Below are positions 9,222-17,421 of a DNA stretch of 64,000 nucleotides, one piece after another. The DNA lies in the NCBI RefSeq assembly GCF_020886775.1, contig NZ_AP024525.1:620001-684000 (forward strand). The letters run 5' to 3'. Position 1 is the first letter of the stretch; each line of letters starts with the position of its first letter. The translations under genes were made by a program, and so were the position numbers. This DNA is from Sinomonas cyclohexanicum (GTDB lineage: Bacteria; Actinomycetota; Actinomycetes; Actinomycetales; Micrococcaceae). Below the pieces are notes generated by a model. It ran no database searches, was not told where the DNA came from, and was given only the letters and a program-made list of their open reading frames with translations.

Positions 9222-9935
9222 ATGCTCCACGTCCCTGCGTACTCGAGGCGCGTCGCAGCCGTCCTCCTGGCCGCGGCGGGCATCGTGATGTTCGGGTTGC
9301 TCCTCGAATCCATCGCCGGCGACTGGGGCCTCGCCGACCTCGACTGGCCCATCCTCGACGGGCTCGCCGCACACCGCTCCGCCCCCCTCACCGCCGCGGC
9401 CGAGGCGCTCCGCGCGGCGTCCGGCCCACTCGTGACGATGGGTGCCGCGGCGGCGATCGCCCTCGCGTGGGGTGTGGCCCGGCGTGAGCTGTGGCGCCCG
9501 GCACTGCTCCTCGGCGCGAGCCTCGCGGACTTCCTCCTCGTCACCGGCGCCCGGCTCTGGGTGGGCCGGGCCCGGCCCCCGGCCTGGTTCGAGGCGGTGG
9601 GCGGCATCGACGCGCCCGCGTTCCCCGCCGTCCACACCTCGGGGGCCCTCACGCTGCTGCTCGTGGCCCTCTACCTCGCCTACTCGCGGCGGGCAAGCGC
9701 GCGGGGCCTCGGGTCCGCGGCGGTGAGCGCGGGGATCGTGGCACTCGCCGTCGCGGGGTGCGACCTCTACCTCGGCCGGCACTGGCTCACCGACGTCGTG
9801 GCGGCGTGGGCGATCAGCGCCGTCGTGCTCGCCGCGGTCGTGTGGATCGACGCGCTTCGGCTGCCGGCGCACGCGGGGGCCGCGCGGCCCGCCGGCTCGG
9901 AGGTGGCGGGCTCCCGGTCCCCGGCGGACACTTGA
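9222..9935 (+). CDS. PAP2-like phosphatase family membrane protein with altered catalytic motifs
   Basis: About 237 residues and six hydrophobic segments, with the PAP2/lipid-phosphatase layout. All three catalytic motifs are recognisable but changed: motif 1 (K-x6-RP) reads R-LWVGRA-RP, motif 2 (PSGH) reads P-A-V-H, and motif 3 (SR-x5-H-x3-D) reads C-D-LYLGR-H-WLT-D. The histidines and the final Asp remain while the Arg of motif 3 is lost, so activity on undecaprenyl-pyrophosphate-type substrates is uncertain. Two ATGs (9219 and 9222) are adjacent; 9222 is preferred because GACACT lies exactly 6 nt upstream and no ribosome site exists. Confidence 0.7.
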   Translation: MLHVPAYSRRVAAVLLAAAGIVMFGLLLESIAGDWGLADLDWPILDGLAAHRSAPLTAAAEALRAASGPLVTMGAAAAIALAWGVARRELWRPALLLGASLADFLLVTGARLWVGRARPPAWFEAVGGIDAPAFPAVHTSGALTLLLVALYLAYSRRASARGLGSAAVSAGIVALAVAGCDLYLGRHWLTDVVAAWAISAVVLAAVVWIDALRLPAHAGAARPAGSEVAGSRSPADT

Positions 9936-9938
9936 GGC

Positions 9939-10295
9939 ATGCCGCTCTTCCGTCGCCACGGTACGCACGGTCCCGACGCCCCTCGCGCCGCTGGCTCGCC
10001 GGGCGCCATCGGCACCTCTGACGGGCCTGCGCGGCTCGAGGCCAGGGTCTCGGGGATCGTGCAGGGGGTCGGGTTCCGGTACTGGACGCTCGCGGAAGCG
10101 GAGAAGCGCGGGCTCGTGGGCTCCGCGGGGAACCTGCCGGACGGGACCGTGCAGGTCGTGGCGGAGGGCCCCCGCGCCGGCGTTGAGGGGCTGCTGGCAT
10201 GGCTACGCTCGGGCGAGACGCCGGGGCGCGTGGACCGCGTGGACGCGGGGTTCGCGCCCGCGACGGGGGAGTTCAGCCGATTCAGCCTGTTCTGA
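9939..10295 (+). CDS. acyP: Acylphosphatase
   Basis: A 118-residue protein whose C-terminal 90 residues form the acylphosphatase fold, hydrolysing carboxyl-phosphate bonds of acylphosphates. The catalytic loop VSGIVQGVGFRYW carries the phosphate-binding Arg (near residue 44), and the catalytic Asn is in GNLPDGTVQV near residue 66. About 28 extra N-terminal residues rich in Gly/Pro/Ala precede the domain. The start ATG lies 4 nt after the stop of the PAP2-like gene, but has its own GACACT hexamer exactly 6 nt upstream, identical to that of the preceding gene, so it may also be transcribed independently as a leaderless mRNA. Confidence 0.9.
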   Translation: MPLFRRHGTHGPDAPRAAGSPGAIGTSDGPARLEARVSGIVQGVGFRYWTLAEAEKRGLVGSAGNLPDGTVQVVAEGPRAGVEGLLAWLRSGETPGRVDRVDAGFAPATGEFSRFSLF

Positions 10296-10310
10296 CGGCG
10301 GCCCTTTGGC

Positions 10311-11120
10311 CTACGCCCAGCCGCGCAGGTAGTCCAGCTGCGCCGCGACGGAGTTCTCGGCGGCACCGCGCACGCTCGCGTCGATGTCCGTGTAGACGGC
10401 GTCGGTGACGGCGGCGATGGAGGCGTCCTGCCCGAGGTGCGCGAGGGCCGCGCGCACCTGATCGAGCCGCTCCTCGCGGTGGGCGAGGTACGCGCCGGCT
10501 ATCTGTGCGAGGTCCGGGAGAACTGGCCCATGGGCCGGCAGCACCGTGGCCGGGCCGAGGGCCTCGAGCCTGCGCAGCGTCGCGAGGTAGTCGCCGAGGC
10601 GGCCGTCCGGGAACACGATGACCGTGGTCCCACGGCCCAGGATGGTGTCCCCGGTGAGGACGGCGCCCTGTTCGCCGTCGTCGGGGAGGTGGAGGCAGAT
10701 CGAGTCCGCGGTGTGCCCGGGCGTGGCGAGGACGTCGATCCGCACGCCCGCGGCGTCAAGGCGCTCGCCGTCGTCGAGCGGGCCGGCGCCGAGGCACAGG
10801 GCCGCATCTCTCGCTCGGACCGGGGCGCCGGTCAGGCGGTGGAACTCCTCGGCGGCCTCGGTGTGGTCCGGATGGTGGTGGGTCAGGACGATGAGCTCCA
10901 CGTGCCCGGTTCCCGCGAGCTCAGCGAGGTGCTCGTCGTCGAGCGGTCCCGGGTCCACGACGACCACCGAGTCCGATCCCGGAGCCGCGATCACGTACGA
11001 GTTCGTCCCATCCAGGCTCATCGGCCCGGGGTTCGGGGCGAGGCGGTACCGGGTCAGCGCGGAGCTGGCGACCCACCGGGTGGCGGGCCCGTCGCGGTAG
11101 GGGGTCACGTCGTCGGCCAT
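10311..11120 (-). CDS. MBL-fold metallo-hydrolase (LACTB2/glyoxalase-II-like)
   Basis: A 269-residue metallo-beta-lactamase-fold hydrolase. The first zinc-binding motif THHHPDHTE is at residues 80-88, with downstream ligands in TPGHTADS (around residue 140) and LTGDTILG (around 160) and a late His in LPAHGP. The C-terminal helical region LDQVRAALAHLG is typical of the LACTB2 branch, which binds RNA or thioester substrates; the substrate here is unknown. ATG at 11120 has TAGGCT exactly 6 nt upstream (11127-11132 on the other strand) and no ribosome site, suggesting leaderless transcription. It converges on the acylphosphatase gene. Confidence 0.85.
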   Translation of the reverse strand: MADDVTPYRDGPATRWVASSALTRYRLAPNPGPMSLDGTNSYVIAAPGSDSVVVVDPGPLDDEHLAELAGTGHVELIVLTHHHPDHTEAAEEFHRLTGAPVRARDAALCLGAGPLDDGERLDAAGVRIDVLATPGHTADSICLHLPDDGEQGAVLTGDTILGRGTTVIVFPDGRLGDYLATLRRLEALGPATVLPAHGPVLPDLAQIAGAYLAHREERLDQVRAALAHLGQDASIAAVTDAVYTDIDASVRGAAENSVAAQLDYLRGWA

Positions 11121-11212
11121 GCGACCAGCCTAGCCGCGGGCGCACGACGGCGCGCGCCCTCCCGGGCGCCCGTTGGCCGCCGAGGTGAGGCGCCGTCGTC
11201 GTCCGCACTCGT

Positions 11213-11375
11213 TTCGGGTACAGAAACTCGCCCGCGAGGCCGTCTCGGGTATACGTCTCACCGCGTCGGACGATCTCGGGTACGCGTCGGATCGCCCTCG
11301 AGCGGAGCATCGGGCAAGACCGCGGCTGACCGTGTTCCCGAGATGGTCCAAGGCTCGAGTTGGCGTACCCGAGAT
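11213..11375. repeat. Cluster of five CTCGGGTA-type short repeats in the gap 11121-11387
   Basis: The 267-nt space between the MBL gene and the iron-transport ATPase has no gene. It holds five related elements: TTCGGGTA at 11213, TCTCGGGTA at 11244, ATCTCGGGTACGC at 11273-11285, TTCCCGAGATGG at 11335 and GCGTACCCGAGAT at 11363-11375. The third and fifth are a perfect 13-bp inverted pair about 77 nt apart. Function is unknown; clustered binding sites or a decayed repeat array are possible. Confidence 0.6.
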
Positions 11376-11387
11376 GGTGGGGTGGGG

Positions 11388-12536
11388 CTACTCGAGCGGG
11401 AAGGCGACGCCCTCGCCGATGACCTTGAGCGCGAGGTCCATCCCCGCGCGGGCCATGGCGGCATTCCAGTGGCGGATCGTGATGATCTCGCCGCCGCCGG
11501 GAATGCGAGGGTCAGCAGGGCGCTCGGGCAGCTTGATCCGCACCGACGACTCGGGACCGAAGTAGTCCCAGTCCAGGACGGTGCCGTGGATGCGGGAGTC
11601 GGCGGCGATGCGGATCTGCTCGGGGCGCAGCATGATCTGCACACGGCCCTGCGCCGGCGGGCGGCGCACGGGGATCGCCCCGAGCGAGCACATCGCGAGG
11701 GACCCCTCGAGCCATGCCTCGAGGATCACGGCGTCGCCGAGGAACTCGGCGGTGGAGCGGTCGGCGGGCCGGGTGTACACGACGAACGGGTTGCCGATCT
11801 GCGCGAGCTTCCCGCCGCGCATCACCGCGACCTGGTCGGCGAAGGAGAGCGCCTCGGCCTGATCGTGGGTGACGAGGATGGTGGTGACGCCGGCGTCGTG
11901 CAGGACCTTGCCGATCGCGCGGCGGGTGGCGACGCGGAGGCCGGCGTCGAGCGCGGAGAACGGCTCGTCCAGGAGCATGACCTCCGGCTCGCAGGCCATC
12001 GCGCGGGCCAGCGCGATGCGCTGCTGCTGCCCGCCGGAGAGCTGGTGCGGGCGGCGCCTGGCGTAGGAGCCGTCCAGGGCCACCATGTCCAGGAGCTCCT
12101 CGACCCGCCCCGCGACGGCCTTGCGCCCGCGGAACTTGTCCCGATCGAGGCCGAACGCCACGTTCTGCCCCACGGACAGGTGCGGGAAGAGTGCGCCGTC
12201 CTGCGCCACGTAGCCGATGTTGCGCCGGTGCGCGGGCACCCAGGTGGATCCGGCGACCTCGCGCCCGTCCATGAGGATCCGGCCCGTGTCAGGGGCCTCG
12301 AACCCGGCGATGAGGCGCAGGAGCGTGGTCTTGCCCGACCCGCTCGGTCCCACGATCGCCGTCGTGCCCCCGCGGGCCACGGACAGGTTGATGCCCTTGA
12401 GCACCAGCTGGTGCCCGAAGTTCTTGGTGACGCCCTCGATGTCGAGGTGGTGGTCCGCCGTCTGGGCGATCTGCGGGGAGACGCGCGGCTCCGGCAGTCG
12501 GGCCGAGCTGACGGGGGTGGGGGTCTGTTCGGTCAC
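11388..12536 (-). CDS. fbpC: Ferric-iron ABC transporter ATP-binding protein (FbpC-like)
   Basis: A 382-residue ABC ATPase. Walker A GPSGSGKTT is at 63-71, the signature LSGGQQQR at about 170 and Walker B VMLLDEPFSALD follows; the switch His is in LVTHDQAEA. The C-terminal 120 residues form a regulatory TOBE-type domain, as in FbpC/PotA-type importers. The GTG start at 12536 overlaps the permease stop in GTGA, so the longer open frame was rejected. As third gene of the iron-regulated operon it should energise ferric-iron uptake. The first 30 residues are an unusual low-complexity extension. Confidence 0.85.
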   Translation of the reverse strand: MTEQTPTPVSSARLPEPRVSPQIAQTADHHLDIEGVTKNFGHQLVLKGINLSVARGGTTAIVGPSGSGKTTLLRLIAGFEAPDTGRILMDGREVAGSTWVPAHRRNIGYVAQDGALFPHLSVGQNVAFGLDRDKFRGRKAVAGRVEELLDMVALDGSYARRRPHQLSGGQQQRIALARAMACEPEVMLLDEPFSALDAGLRVATRRAIGKVLHDAGVTTILVTHDQAEALSFADQVAVMRGGKLAQIGNPFVVYTRPADRSTAEFLGDAVILEAWLEGSLAMCSLGAIPVRRPPAQGRVQIMLRPEQIRIAADSRIHGTVLDWDYFGPESSVRIKLPERPADPRIPGGGEIITIRHWNAAMARAGMDLALKVIGEGVAFPLE

Positions 12537-14161
12537 TGTCCGGCTGCTTTCTTGGACTGCTGGAACAACAGGTACGTCATGGGGGCGGAGATCGCGATCA
12601 TGAGGAGCGCGTACGGGGCCGCGCCCACATAGTCGATTTCGCTCGAGAGCGCCCAGAACTCGGTGGCGAGGGTCTTGGTGCCGAGCGGAGAGAGCAGGAG
12701 TGTGGCCGTCAGCTCGTTGATGACGGCCAGGAACACCAGGGCCGCGCCCCCCGCGGCGGCCGGCGCGGCGAGGCGCAGGGTCACGCGGAAGAACGCCAGG
12801 AGCGGCGGCTTCCCGAGGGCGCGGGCCGACTCCTCGAGTTCCTTGGGCGCCTGGGCCAGGCCTGCGCGAAGGTTCACGAGGGCCCGCGGAAGGAACAGCA
12901 GGACGTACGCGGCCACGAGGAGCCCCGTGGTCTGGTAGACGCCCGGCACCGCGCGGAGGGCCACGGTGACGAATGCGAGGGCCAGCACGATCCCGGGCAT
13001 GGAGCTCGTGACGTAGTTGGCCAGCTCGAGCGCCCGCGACAGCCAGCCCGCATACCGGTCCGCGAGGAACGCGAGCGGGAACGCGACGACCGTGGTCACG
13101 ATCGCGCCGAGGAGCCCGAGCCACAGGCTGGACCCGAGGGCGCCGGCCAGCTCGTCGGTCTGCCAGATCCTGGCCCCGCCCTGCGCGGCCCACGTGACGG
13201 TCATCCAGAGCGGCACACCCACGGCGAGCACCGCGAGCCCGAGGAGCCCGATCTGGGCGGGCGCCTCCCACGCGCCGAGGCGGAGTCTCGTGGGGGCGGC
13301 CTGTGCGCCCGATCCGATGCGGGCGTAGCGGGCGTTCCCGCGCAGCCGCGCCTCGATGACGAGCAGGACAAGGCACACCGTGACGAGCACGGAGGCGAGC
13401 ATGTTGCCCGCTGCCCCGTTGAACGTGGAGCGGTACTGCTCCATGATCGCGGTGGTGAACGTGTCGAAGCGGATCATCGCGAACGCGCCGTACTCCGCGA
13501 GGAGGTGCAGCGCGACGAGCAGCGCCCCGCCGGCGATGGCGATCCGCAGCTGCGGCAGCACCACGCGGAAGAACACCTTCCACGAGCCCAGCCCCAGCGA
13601 CGCGGCGGACTGCTCGATCGCCGGGTCCATCCGGGACAGGGTCGCCGCCGCGGGGATGTAGACGAGCGGGTAGTACGAGAGTGTCGCGATGAGGACCCCG
13701 GAGAACACGCCCTCGAGGCTGGGCACCGCGGAGACCCACGCGTACGAGTTCACGAATGCCGGGATCGCCAGCGGCGCCGCGAGCAGCACGGCCCAGACCT
13801 TGTTCCCCTTCAGCGAGGTCCGCTCCACGAGCCACGCGCCGCCGACCCCGAGCACGATGCACAGCGGCACCGTGATGAGCATGAGCATCAGGGTGTTGCC
13901 CAGGAGCTCGAGCGTGCGGGGACGGAAGATGAGCGCCGTGGCCGTGTCCCAGCCGGTCGAAATGGTCGTGGCGACCACAAACCCGAGGGGAATGAGGGAA
14001 GCGGCGGTGATGAGAGAGGCGAGGAGCACGACACCGACCGGAGGGAGGGCGCGGCGCTGCAGACCACGACGGGGGCGAGGGCGCTTGCCCTCGCCCGCCG
14101 TCGTCGCCTCGCCCGGCGCCGGTGTCCCGGCGGGGGAAGCGGTGGCTGGGACCTGATCCAA
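12533..14161 (-). CDS. fbpB: Ferric-iron ABC transporter permease, two-module fusion (FbpB-like)
   Basis: A 542-residue polytopic protein with two homologous halves of about six helices each, as in FbpB/SfuB iron permeases. Each half carries an EAA-type cytoplasmic loop contacting the ATPase (QSAASLGLGSWKVF near residue 190 and EESARALGKPPLLAF near 440). The start is a TTG only 3 nt downstream of the binding-protein stop; it lacks a strong ribosome site, so translation is probably coupled and the exact start is uncertain. It overlaps the ATPase gene by 4 nt. Confidence 0.85.
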   Translation of the reverse strand: MDQVPATASPAGTPAPGEATTAGEGKRPRPRRGLQRRALPPVGVVLLASLITAASLIPLGFVVATTISTGWDTATALIFRPRTLELLGNTLMLMLITVPLCIVLGVGGAWLVERTSLKGNKVWAVLLAAPLAIPAFVNSYAWVSAVPSLEGVFSGVLIATLSYYPLVYIPAAATLSRMDPAIEQSAASLGLGSWKVFFRVVLPQLRIAIAGGALLVALHLLAEYGAFAMIRFDTFTTAIMEQYRSTFNGAAGNMLASVLVTVCLVLLVIEARLRGNARYARIGSGAQAAPTRLRLGAWEAPAQIGLLGLAVLAVGVPLWMTVTWAAQGGARIWQTDELAGALGSSLWLGLLGAIVTTVVAFPLAFLADRYAGWLSRALELANYVTSSMPGIVLALAFVTVALRAVPGVYQTTGLLVAAYVLLFLPRALVNLRAGLAQAPKELEESARALGKPPLLAFFRVTLRLAAPAAAGGAALVFLAVINELTATLLLSPLGTKTLATEFWALSSEIDYVGAAPYALLMIAISAPMTYLLFQQSKKAAGQ

Positions 14162-14164
14162 TGC

Positions 14165-15211
14165 TTAGAGGAGTCCTGCTGCGGTCATGAGGTCGTTGAC
14201 CTTCTTCGAGTTGAGCTTGGCCGGATCGATCTTAGGCGCGTCGAGGTCCGTCAGGGGTACAAGCTTTTCATTGGACGGAACGTTGGAGCCCACTGCGTAC
14301 TCGAAGGACGTCCCCTTCTGGAGGACCTCCTGGCCCTTCTTGCCCGTGACGAACCTGAGGAACGCCTGCGCCGCGGCCTGGTTCTTGGAGGACTTGAGGA
14401 CGCCGCCGCCGGAGATCGAGACGAAGGCGCCCGGGTCCTGGTTCTTGAAGTACTCGAGGCTGACATTCTTGGAGTTCTCGCCGGTCTGCGCCTGGTCGCC
14501 GAACCAGTAGTAGTGGTAGATGACGGCGCCGTCGACCTCGCCGGCGTTGACGGCCTTCATGGCCGTCGAGTTGCCCTTGTAGATCTTGGCGTTGTCCTTC
14601 ATGGCCTTGAGCCAGTCGCCGGTGGCCGACTCGCCCTTGAGTTCGAGCATGGCGGAGATGATCGCCTGGAAGTCGGCGCCGGACGGCGAAGCGGCCCAGC
14701 GGCCCTTCCACTCGGGCTTCGCGAGGTCCATGAGCGACTTCGGGAGCTGGTCCTGGGAGAGCTTGGCCTTGTTGTACGCGAACACGGTGGAGCGGGCGGC
14801 GATGCCGATCCACTTGTTCGTGGACGGCCGGTACTCGGCGGGGACCTGGGCGACGGTGCCCGGGTCGACGTCCGTGAAGAGGCCCGCGTTCTCCACCTGC
14901 GTCATCGCGGGGGAGTTCTCGGTCAGGAACACGTCCGCAGGGGAGTTGGCGCCTTCCTGGATGATCTGGTTCGACATCTCGGTGTCGTCGCCCTGCCGGT
15001 AGTTGACCTTGATGCCGGTCTCGGCGGTGAAGGCGTCGATCCACTCCTTGGTGAGCGACTCGTGCTGGGCGTTGTACACGGTGATGGTGGCGCCGGGCGT
15101 CGCGGCACCCGAGGAACCGCCGGAGGGGGTCGACGTGCCGCACGCGGCCAGTCCGAGGGTGGCCGCTGCGGCCATCGCGAGGCCAGCGAGGGCCCGGGGG
15201 CGGAGCTTCAT
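14165..15211 (-). CDS. fbpA: Ferric-iron ABC transporter substrate-binding lipoprotein (FbpA-like)
   Basis: A 348-residue secreted lipoprotein. The signal peptide has a lipobox LAAC at about residues 19-22, followed by a Gly/Ser linker and the class-II periplasmic-binding-protein fold of the FbpA/Sfu iron-binding group (TVYNAQHESLTKEWI near residue 45; the Tyr-rich YHYYWF near 235 is a likely iron-ligand region). ATG at 15211 with AAAGGGA upstream begins the signal peptide; the frame also opens at 15235, which would add eight non-signal residues. It is first in the operon, followed within 3 nt by the permease, and lies downstream of a DtxR-type box and a GlxR-type site. Confidence 0.88.
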   Translation of the reverse strand: MKLRPRALAGLAMAAAATLGLAACGTSTPSGGSSGAATPGATITVYNAQHESLTKEWIDAFTAETGIKVNYRQGDDTEMSNQIIQEGANSPADVFLTENSPAMTQVENAGLFTDVDPGTVAQVPAEYRPSTNKWIGIAARSTVFAYNKAKLSQDQLPKSLMDLAKPEWKGRWAASPSGADFQAIISAMLELKGESATGDWLKAMKDNAKIYKGNSTAMKAVNAGEVDGAVIYHYYWFGDQAQTGENSKNVSLEYFKNQDPGAFVSISGGGVLKSSKNQAAAQAFLRFVTGKKGQEVLQKGTSFEYAVGSNVPSNEKLVPLTDLDAPKIDPAKLNSKKVNDLMTAAGLL

Positions 15212-15263
15212 GGGAGCGTCCCTTTCGTGGGTCACGGGTGGAGTGACGACGTCAGGATCGACT

Positions 15264-15282
15264 GTAGGTTAGCCACACCTAA
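15264..15282 (-). promoter_or_regulatory. DtxR/IdeR-type iron box upstream of the iron ABC operon
   Basis: A 19-bp element about 55 nt upstream of the binding-protein start matches the DtxR/IdeR consensus TTAGGTTAGGCTAACCTAA at 15 of 19 positions, with both half sites (TAGGTTAG and ACCTAA) intact. Iron-loaded DtxR family repressors bind such boxes, so the operon should be repressed by iron. Confidence 0.75.
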
Positions 15283-15305
15283 GAAACCGCCGATTCTCGT
15301 CTTAA

Positions 15306-15321
15306 TGTGATGTAAATCACA
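15306..15321 (-). promoter_or_regulatory. Perfect GlxR/CRP-type site TGTGATGTAAATCACA
   Basis: The 16-mer fits TGTGANNTANNTCACA, the site of GlxR (actinobacterial cAMP-receptor-type regulator), at every fixed position. It lies 95 nt upstream of the iron-binding-protein start and just 3' of the GH76 gene stop, so the iron operon is the likely target. Direction of effect cannot be told. Confidence 0.75.
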
Positions 15322-15345
15322 TCAATTACGCAACCTTGAGCTTCG

Positions 15346-16536
15346 CTAATCGCGCTGAGGCTTCCGCTCAAGCGTGAGCTCGTGCGCGAACTCGAGCACC
15401 ATCCACGCCTGCAGCTGGGTGGACAGCTCAACGCGGCGCCCTGGCGGATACTCGTCCGACGCCGCCTGGCCGGGCTTCTGGGGGAACGTCCAGTAGGTCT
15501 CGCCTCCCTGGGCGCCCCTCCGGGCCTGCCGCTCCTCCGCCCCCGACCACAGGGCCTCCGCAGTGTCGACGACGAGCCGTCTGGCCGTCGCGCGGGCCTC
15601 GGGCGAGACGCTCCGGCTGACGGCGGCCACGGTGAGGTAGCGGGCCAGGATCCCCATGAAGAGCCCGCCGTCACCGCCTCCGTCGCCCCTCAGCGCGCGG
15701 CCCCGCGCGCCGTCGTGCGTCTCCCAGTCCACCGTGAGGTGCGCGTCGACCGCGGCGATGAGCGCCTCCGCGCGGGCGAGGTTCTCCGGCCCGCCGAGGG
15801 CCACGAGGGCACCGAGCACCGGGCCCTGGTTGTAGGTCCAGATGCCCTCGATGAGCTCGGTGGTGCCGTCCCGGTTGAGGTTGATGCCGTCGAGGTAGAG
15901 TCCCCGGGCCGGGTCGAACAGCGTGCTGTGGAGCCAGTCGACAAGGGCCTGGGCGCGCCCGCGGTCCCCCGAGCGGGCGAAGAAGAGCGCGGCGGGCGAG
16001 GTGGCCGGGGTGTTCTTGAACCGGCGCTGCGTGTTCCAGAACAGCCCGCCGCCCCCATCCGAGGTGTTCGCCGAGACGAGCTGGCGGCCCAGGGTCCGCG
16101 CCACGGTGCGCGCGTCGCGGAGCCCATGGTGCGTGACGAGCTCGGTCAGGTGCTCGGCGCGGTCGGCGGCGAGGCAGAGCCACGCCATGTCGTCGTAGAA
16201 CGCGTTGCGGTACTGGAAGAAGTTCCGGACCTTGATCGAGGCGAGCAGCGCGCGGGCGAGCCGCAGTTCCCGCGGCCCACCTCCCCGCGAGGGGTCGTCT
16301 CCCTGTGCTGAGGGGTCATGTCCGAGCTGGCGCCACGACGCGTCCACGAGGCAGTCCAGATAGTGGGCCTGCCACCAGTAGTGCCACGGATCCCACGGGC
16401 GGCCGATCTTCCGGGCCGGCCGCGCGATCGAGGCGATCCAGGTTCCCGGGACGACGCGCAGGATCCGGTGCCCGAACCCCTCGTTGACGCTGTCCGCGGC
16501 GGCTTGGGCACGCTCCGCCCAGGTCGTTGGCTGCAT
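15346..16536 (-). CDS. GH76-family alpha-1,6-mannanase-like protein with a repeat translated inside it
   Basis: A 396-residue (alpha/alpha)6 protein of the GH76 family. The paired Asp motif typical of the family is present as YDDMAW near residue 118, with NTQRRFKNTPATSP and GIWTYNQGPVLGAL downstream. No signal peptide is evident, so the protein seems cytoplasmic. Family members cleave alpha-1,6-mannan or related glycans; the exact substrate is unknown. Between two conserved parts (about residues 72-85, HDPSAQGDDPSRGG) the coding sequence contains two copies of the dispersed GAGGGGTCA repeat. The ATG at 16536 has TACGCT 7 nt upstream. Confidence 0.75.
   Translation of the reverse strand: MQPTTWAERAQAAADSVNEGFGHRILRVVPGTWIASIARPARKIGRPWDPWHYWWQAHYLDCLVDASWRQLGHDPSAQGDDPSRGGGPRELRLARALLASIKVRNFFQYRNAFYDDMAWLCLAADRAEHLTELVTHHGLRDARTVARTLGRQLVSANTSDGGGGLFWNTQRRFKNTPATSPAALFFARSGDRGRAQALVDWLHSTLFDPARGLYLDGINLNRDGTTELIEGIWTYNQGPVLGALVALGGPENLARAEALIAAVDAHLTVDWETHDGARGRALRGDGGGDGGLFMGILARYLTVAAVSRSVSPEARATARRLVVDTAEALWSGAEERQARRGAQGGETYWTFPQKPGQAASDEYPPGRRVELSTQLQAWMVLEFAHELTLERKPQRD
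16288..16323. repeat. Two tandem GAGGGGTCA-type repeats inside the GH76 coding sequence
   Basis: Two degenerate copies (CGAGGGGTCGTCTCCC from 16288 and CTGAGGGGTCATGTCC at 16308-16323) with a 20-nt period. They keep the reading frame on the minus strand and encode an acidic, Gly/Ser-rich insertion. The same core occurs beside stop codons at five other places in the window. Confidence 0.7.
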
Positions 16537-16564
16537 GGGCTCCAGCGTAGTGCGGCCCGTATCG

Positions 16565-16618
16565 TGACCTGTGTCACTGATGTCGGATAGGATCGAGTCA
16601 GTTAGTGGCTGTTAACTG
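16565..16618 (+). promoter_or_regulatory. Promoter with inverted-repeat operator for the SDR/acyl-CoA dehydrogenase operon
   Basis: A -35-like TGACCT (16565-16570) is separated by 17 nt from a -10-like TAGGAT (16588-16593). Just downstream, over the expected transcription start, lies the inverted repeat CAGTTA-N8-TAACTG (16599-16618). A repressor bound there would block initiation; which one is unknown. Confidence 0.45.
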
Positions 16619-16644
16619 GAAGTTGGCTGGAGTACGGAGGGACC

Positions 16645-17421
16645 ATGGAACTTCACGGCGCGAGCGCGCTCATCACCGGAGGGGCCTCGGGCCTGGGGGC
16701 GGCCACGGCGCGGCGCCTGCACGCGGACGGGGCCGCCGTCGTGCTCGTGGACCTGCCCGGCAGTGCCGGCGAGGCACTCGCGGCTGAGCTGGGGGACCGC
16801 GCGACGTTCGCCCCCGCAGACGTGACCGACGAGCAGCAGGTGCGGGCCGCCGTCGTGCGCGCCGGCGAGCTCGCGCCGCTGCGTGTGGTCGTGAACTGCG
16901 CCGGAATCGCGACGCCGGGCAAGGTCCTGGGGCGCGAGGGCGTGCTGCCGCTCGAGCAATTCGAGCGCGTGATCCGGGTGAACCTGGTCGGAAGCTTCAA
17001 CGTGATCCGGCTCGCCGCGGAGGCGATGGTGGCGACCGAGCCCGTCTCGACCGAGCTCGGCGGCCCGGAACGCGGCGTCATCGTGAACACGGCCTCCGTC
17101 GCCGCCTTCGACGGGCAGATCGGCCAGCCCGCCTACTCCGCCTCGAAAGGCGCCGTGCACGCGATGACGCTGCCGATCGCGCGGGAGCTCGCGCGCTCGC
17201 TCATCCGCGTGGTCACGATCGCTCCCGGCATCTTCGAGACCCCCATGATGGCGGGGCTCTCGCAGGAGGCCCAGGCCTCGCTCGGGGCACAGGTGCCGCA
17301 TCCCGCGCGGCTCGGACGGCCCGCCGAGTACGCGAACCTCGTGGCCCACATCGTGGACAACGCGATGCTCAACGGCGAGACCATCCGCCTCGACGGCGCC
17401 ATCCGGATGGCGCCCAAGTGA
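16645..17421 (+). CDS. SDR-family 3-hydroxyacyl-CoA dehydrogenase (HSD10-like)
   Basis: A 258-residue short-chain dehydrogenase. The NAD-binding TGGASGLG is at 11-18 with the acidic residue VDLP near 37 favouring NAD, NCAGI near 88, and the catalytic Ser (around 151) with Y164 and K168 of YSASK. The insert around [22 protein letters not shown] and the PGIFETPMM loop are typical of type-2 3-hydroxyacyl-CoA dehydrogenases (HSD17B10-like). It probably oxidises 3-hydroxyacyl-CoA in fatty or branched-chain acid degradation. A GGAGGG ribosome site precedes ATG. Its stop overlaps the next start in GTGA, coupling it to an acyl-CoA dehydrogenase. Confidence 0.85.
   Translation: MELHGASALITGGASGLGAATARRLHADGAAVVLVDLPGSAGEALAAELGDRATFAPADVTDEQQVRAAVVRAGELAPLRVVVNCAGIATPGKVLGREGVLPLEQFERVIRVNLVGSFNVIRLAAEAMVATEPVSTELGGPERGVIVNTASVAAFDGQIGQPAYSASKGAVHAMTLPIARELARSLIRVVTIAPGIFETPMMAGLSQEAQASLGAQVPHPARLGRPAEYANLVAHIVDNAMLNGETIRLDGAIRMAPK

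Noticed and set aside
13505-15310. 601-codon plus-strand frame across the iron operon
   Set aside because: Antisense shadow of the permease and binding-protein genes.
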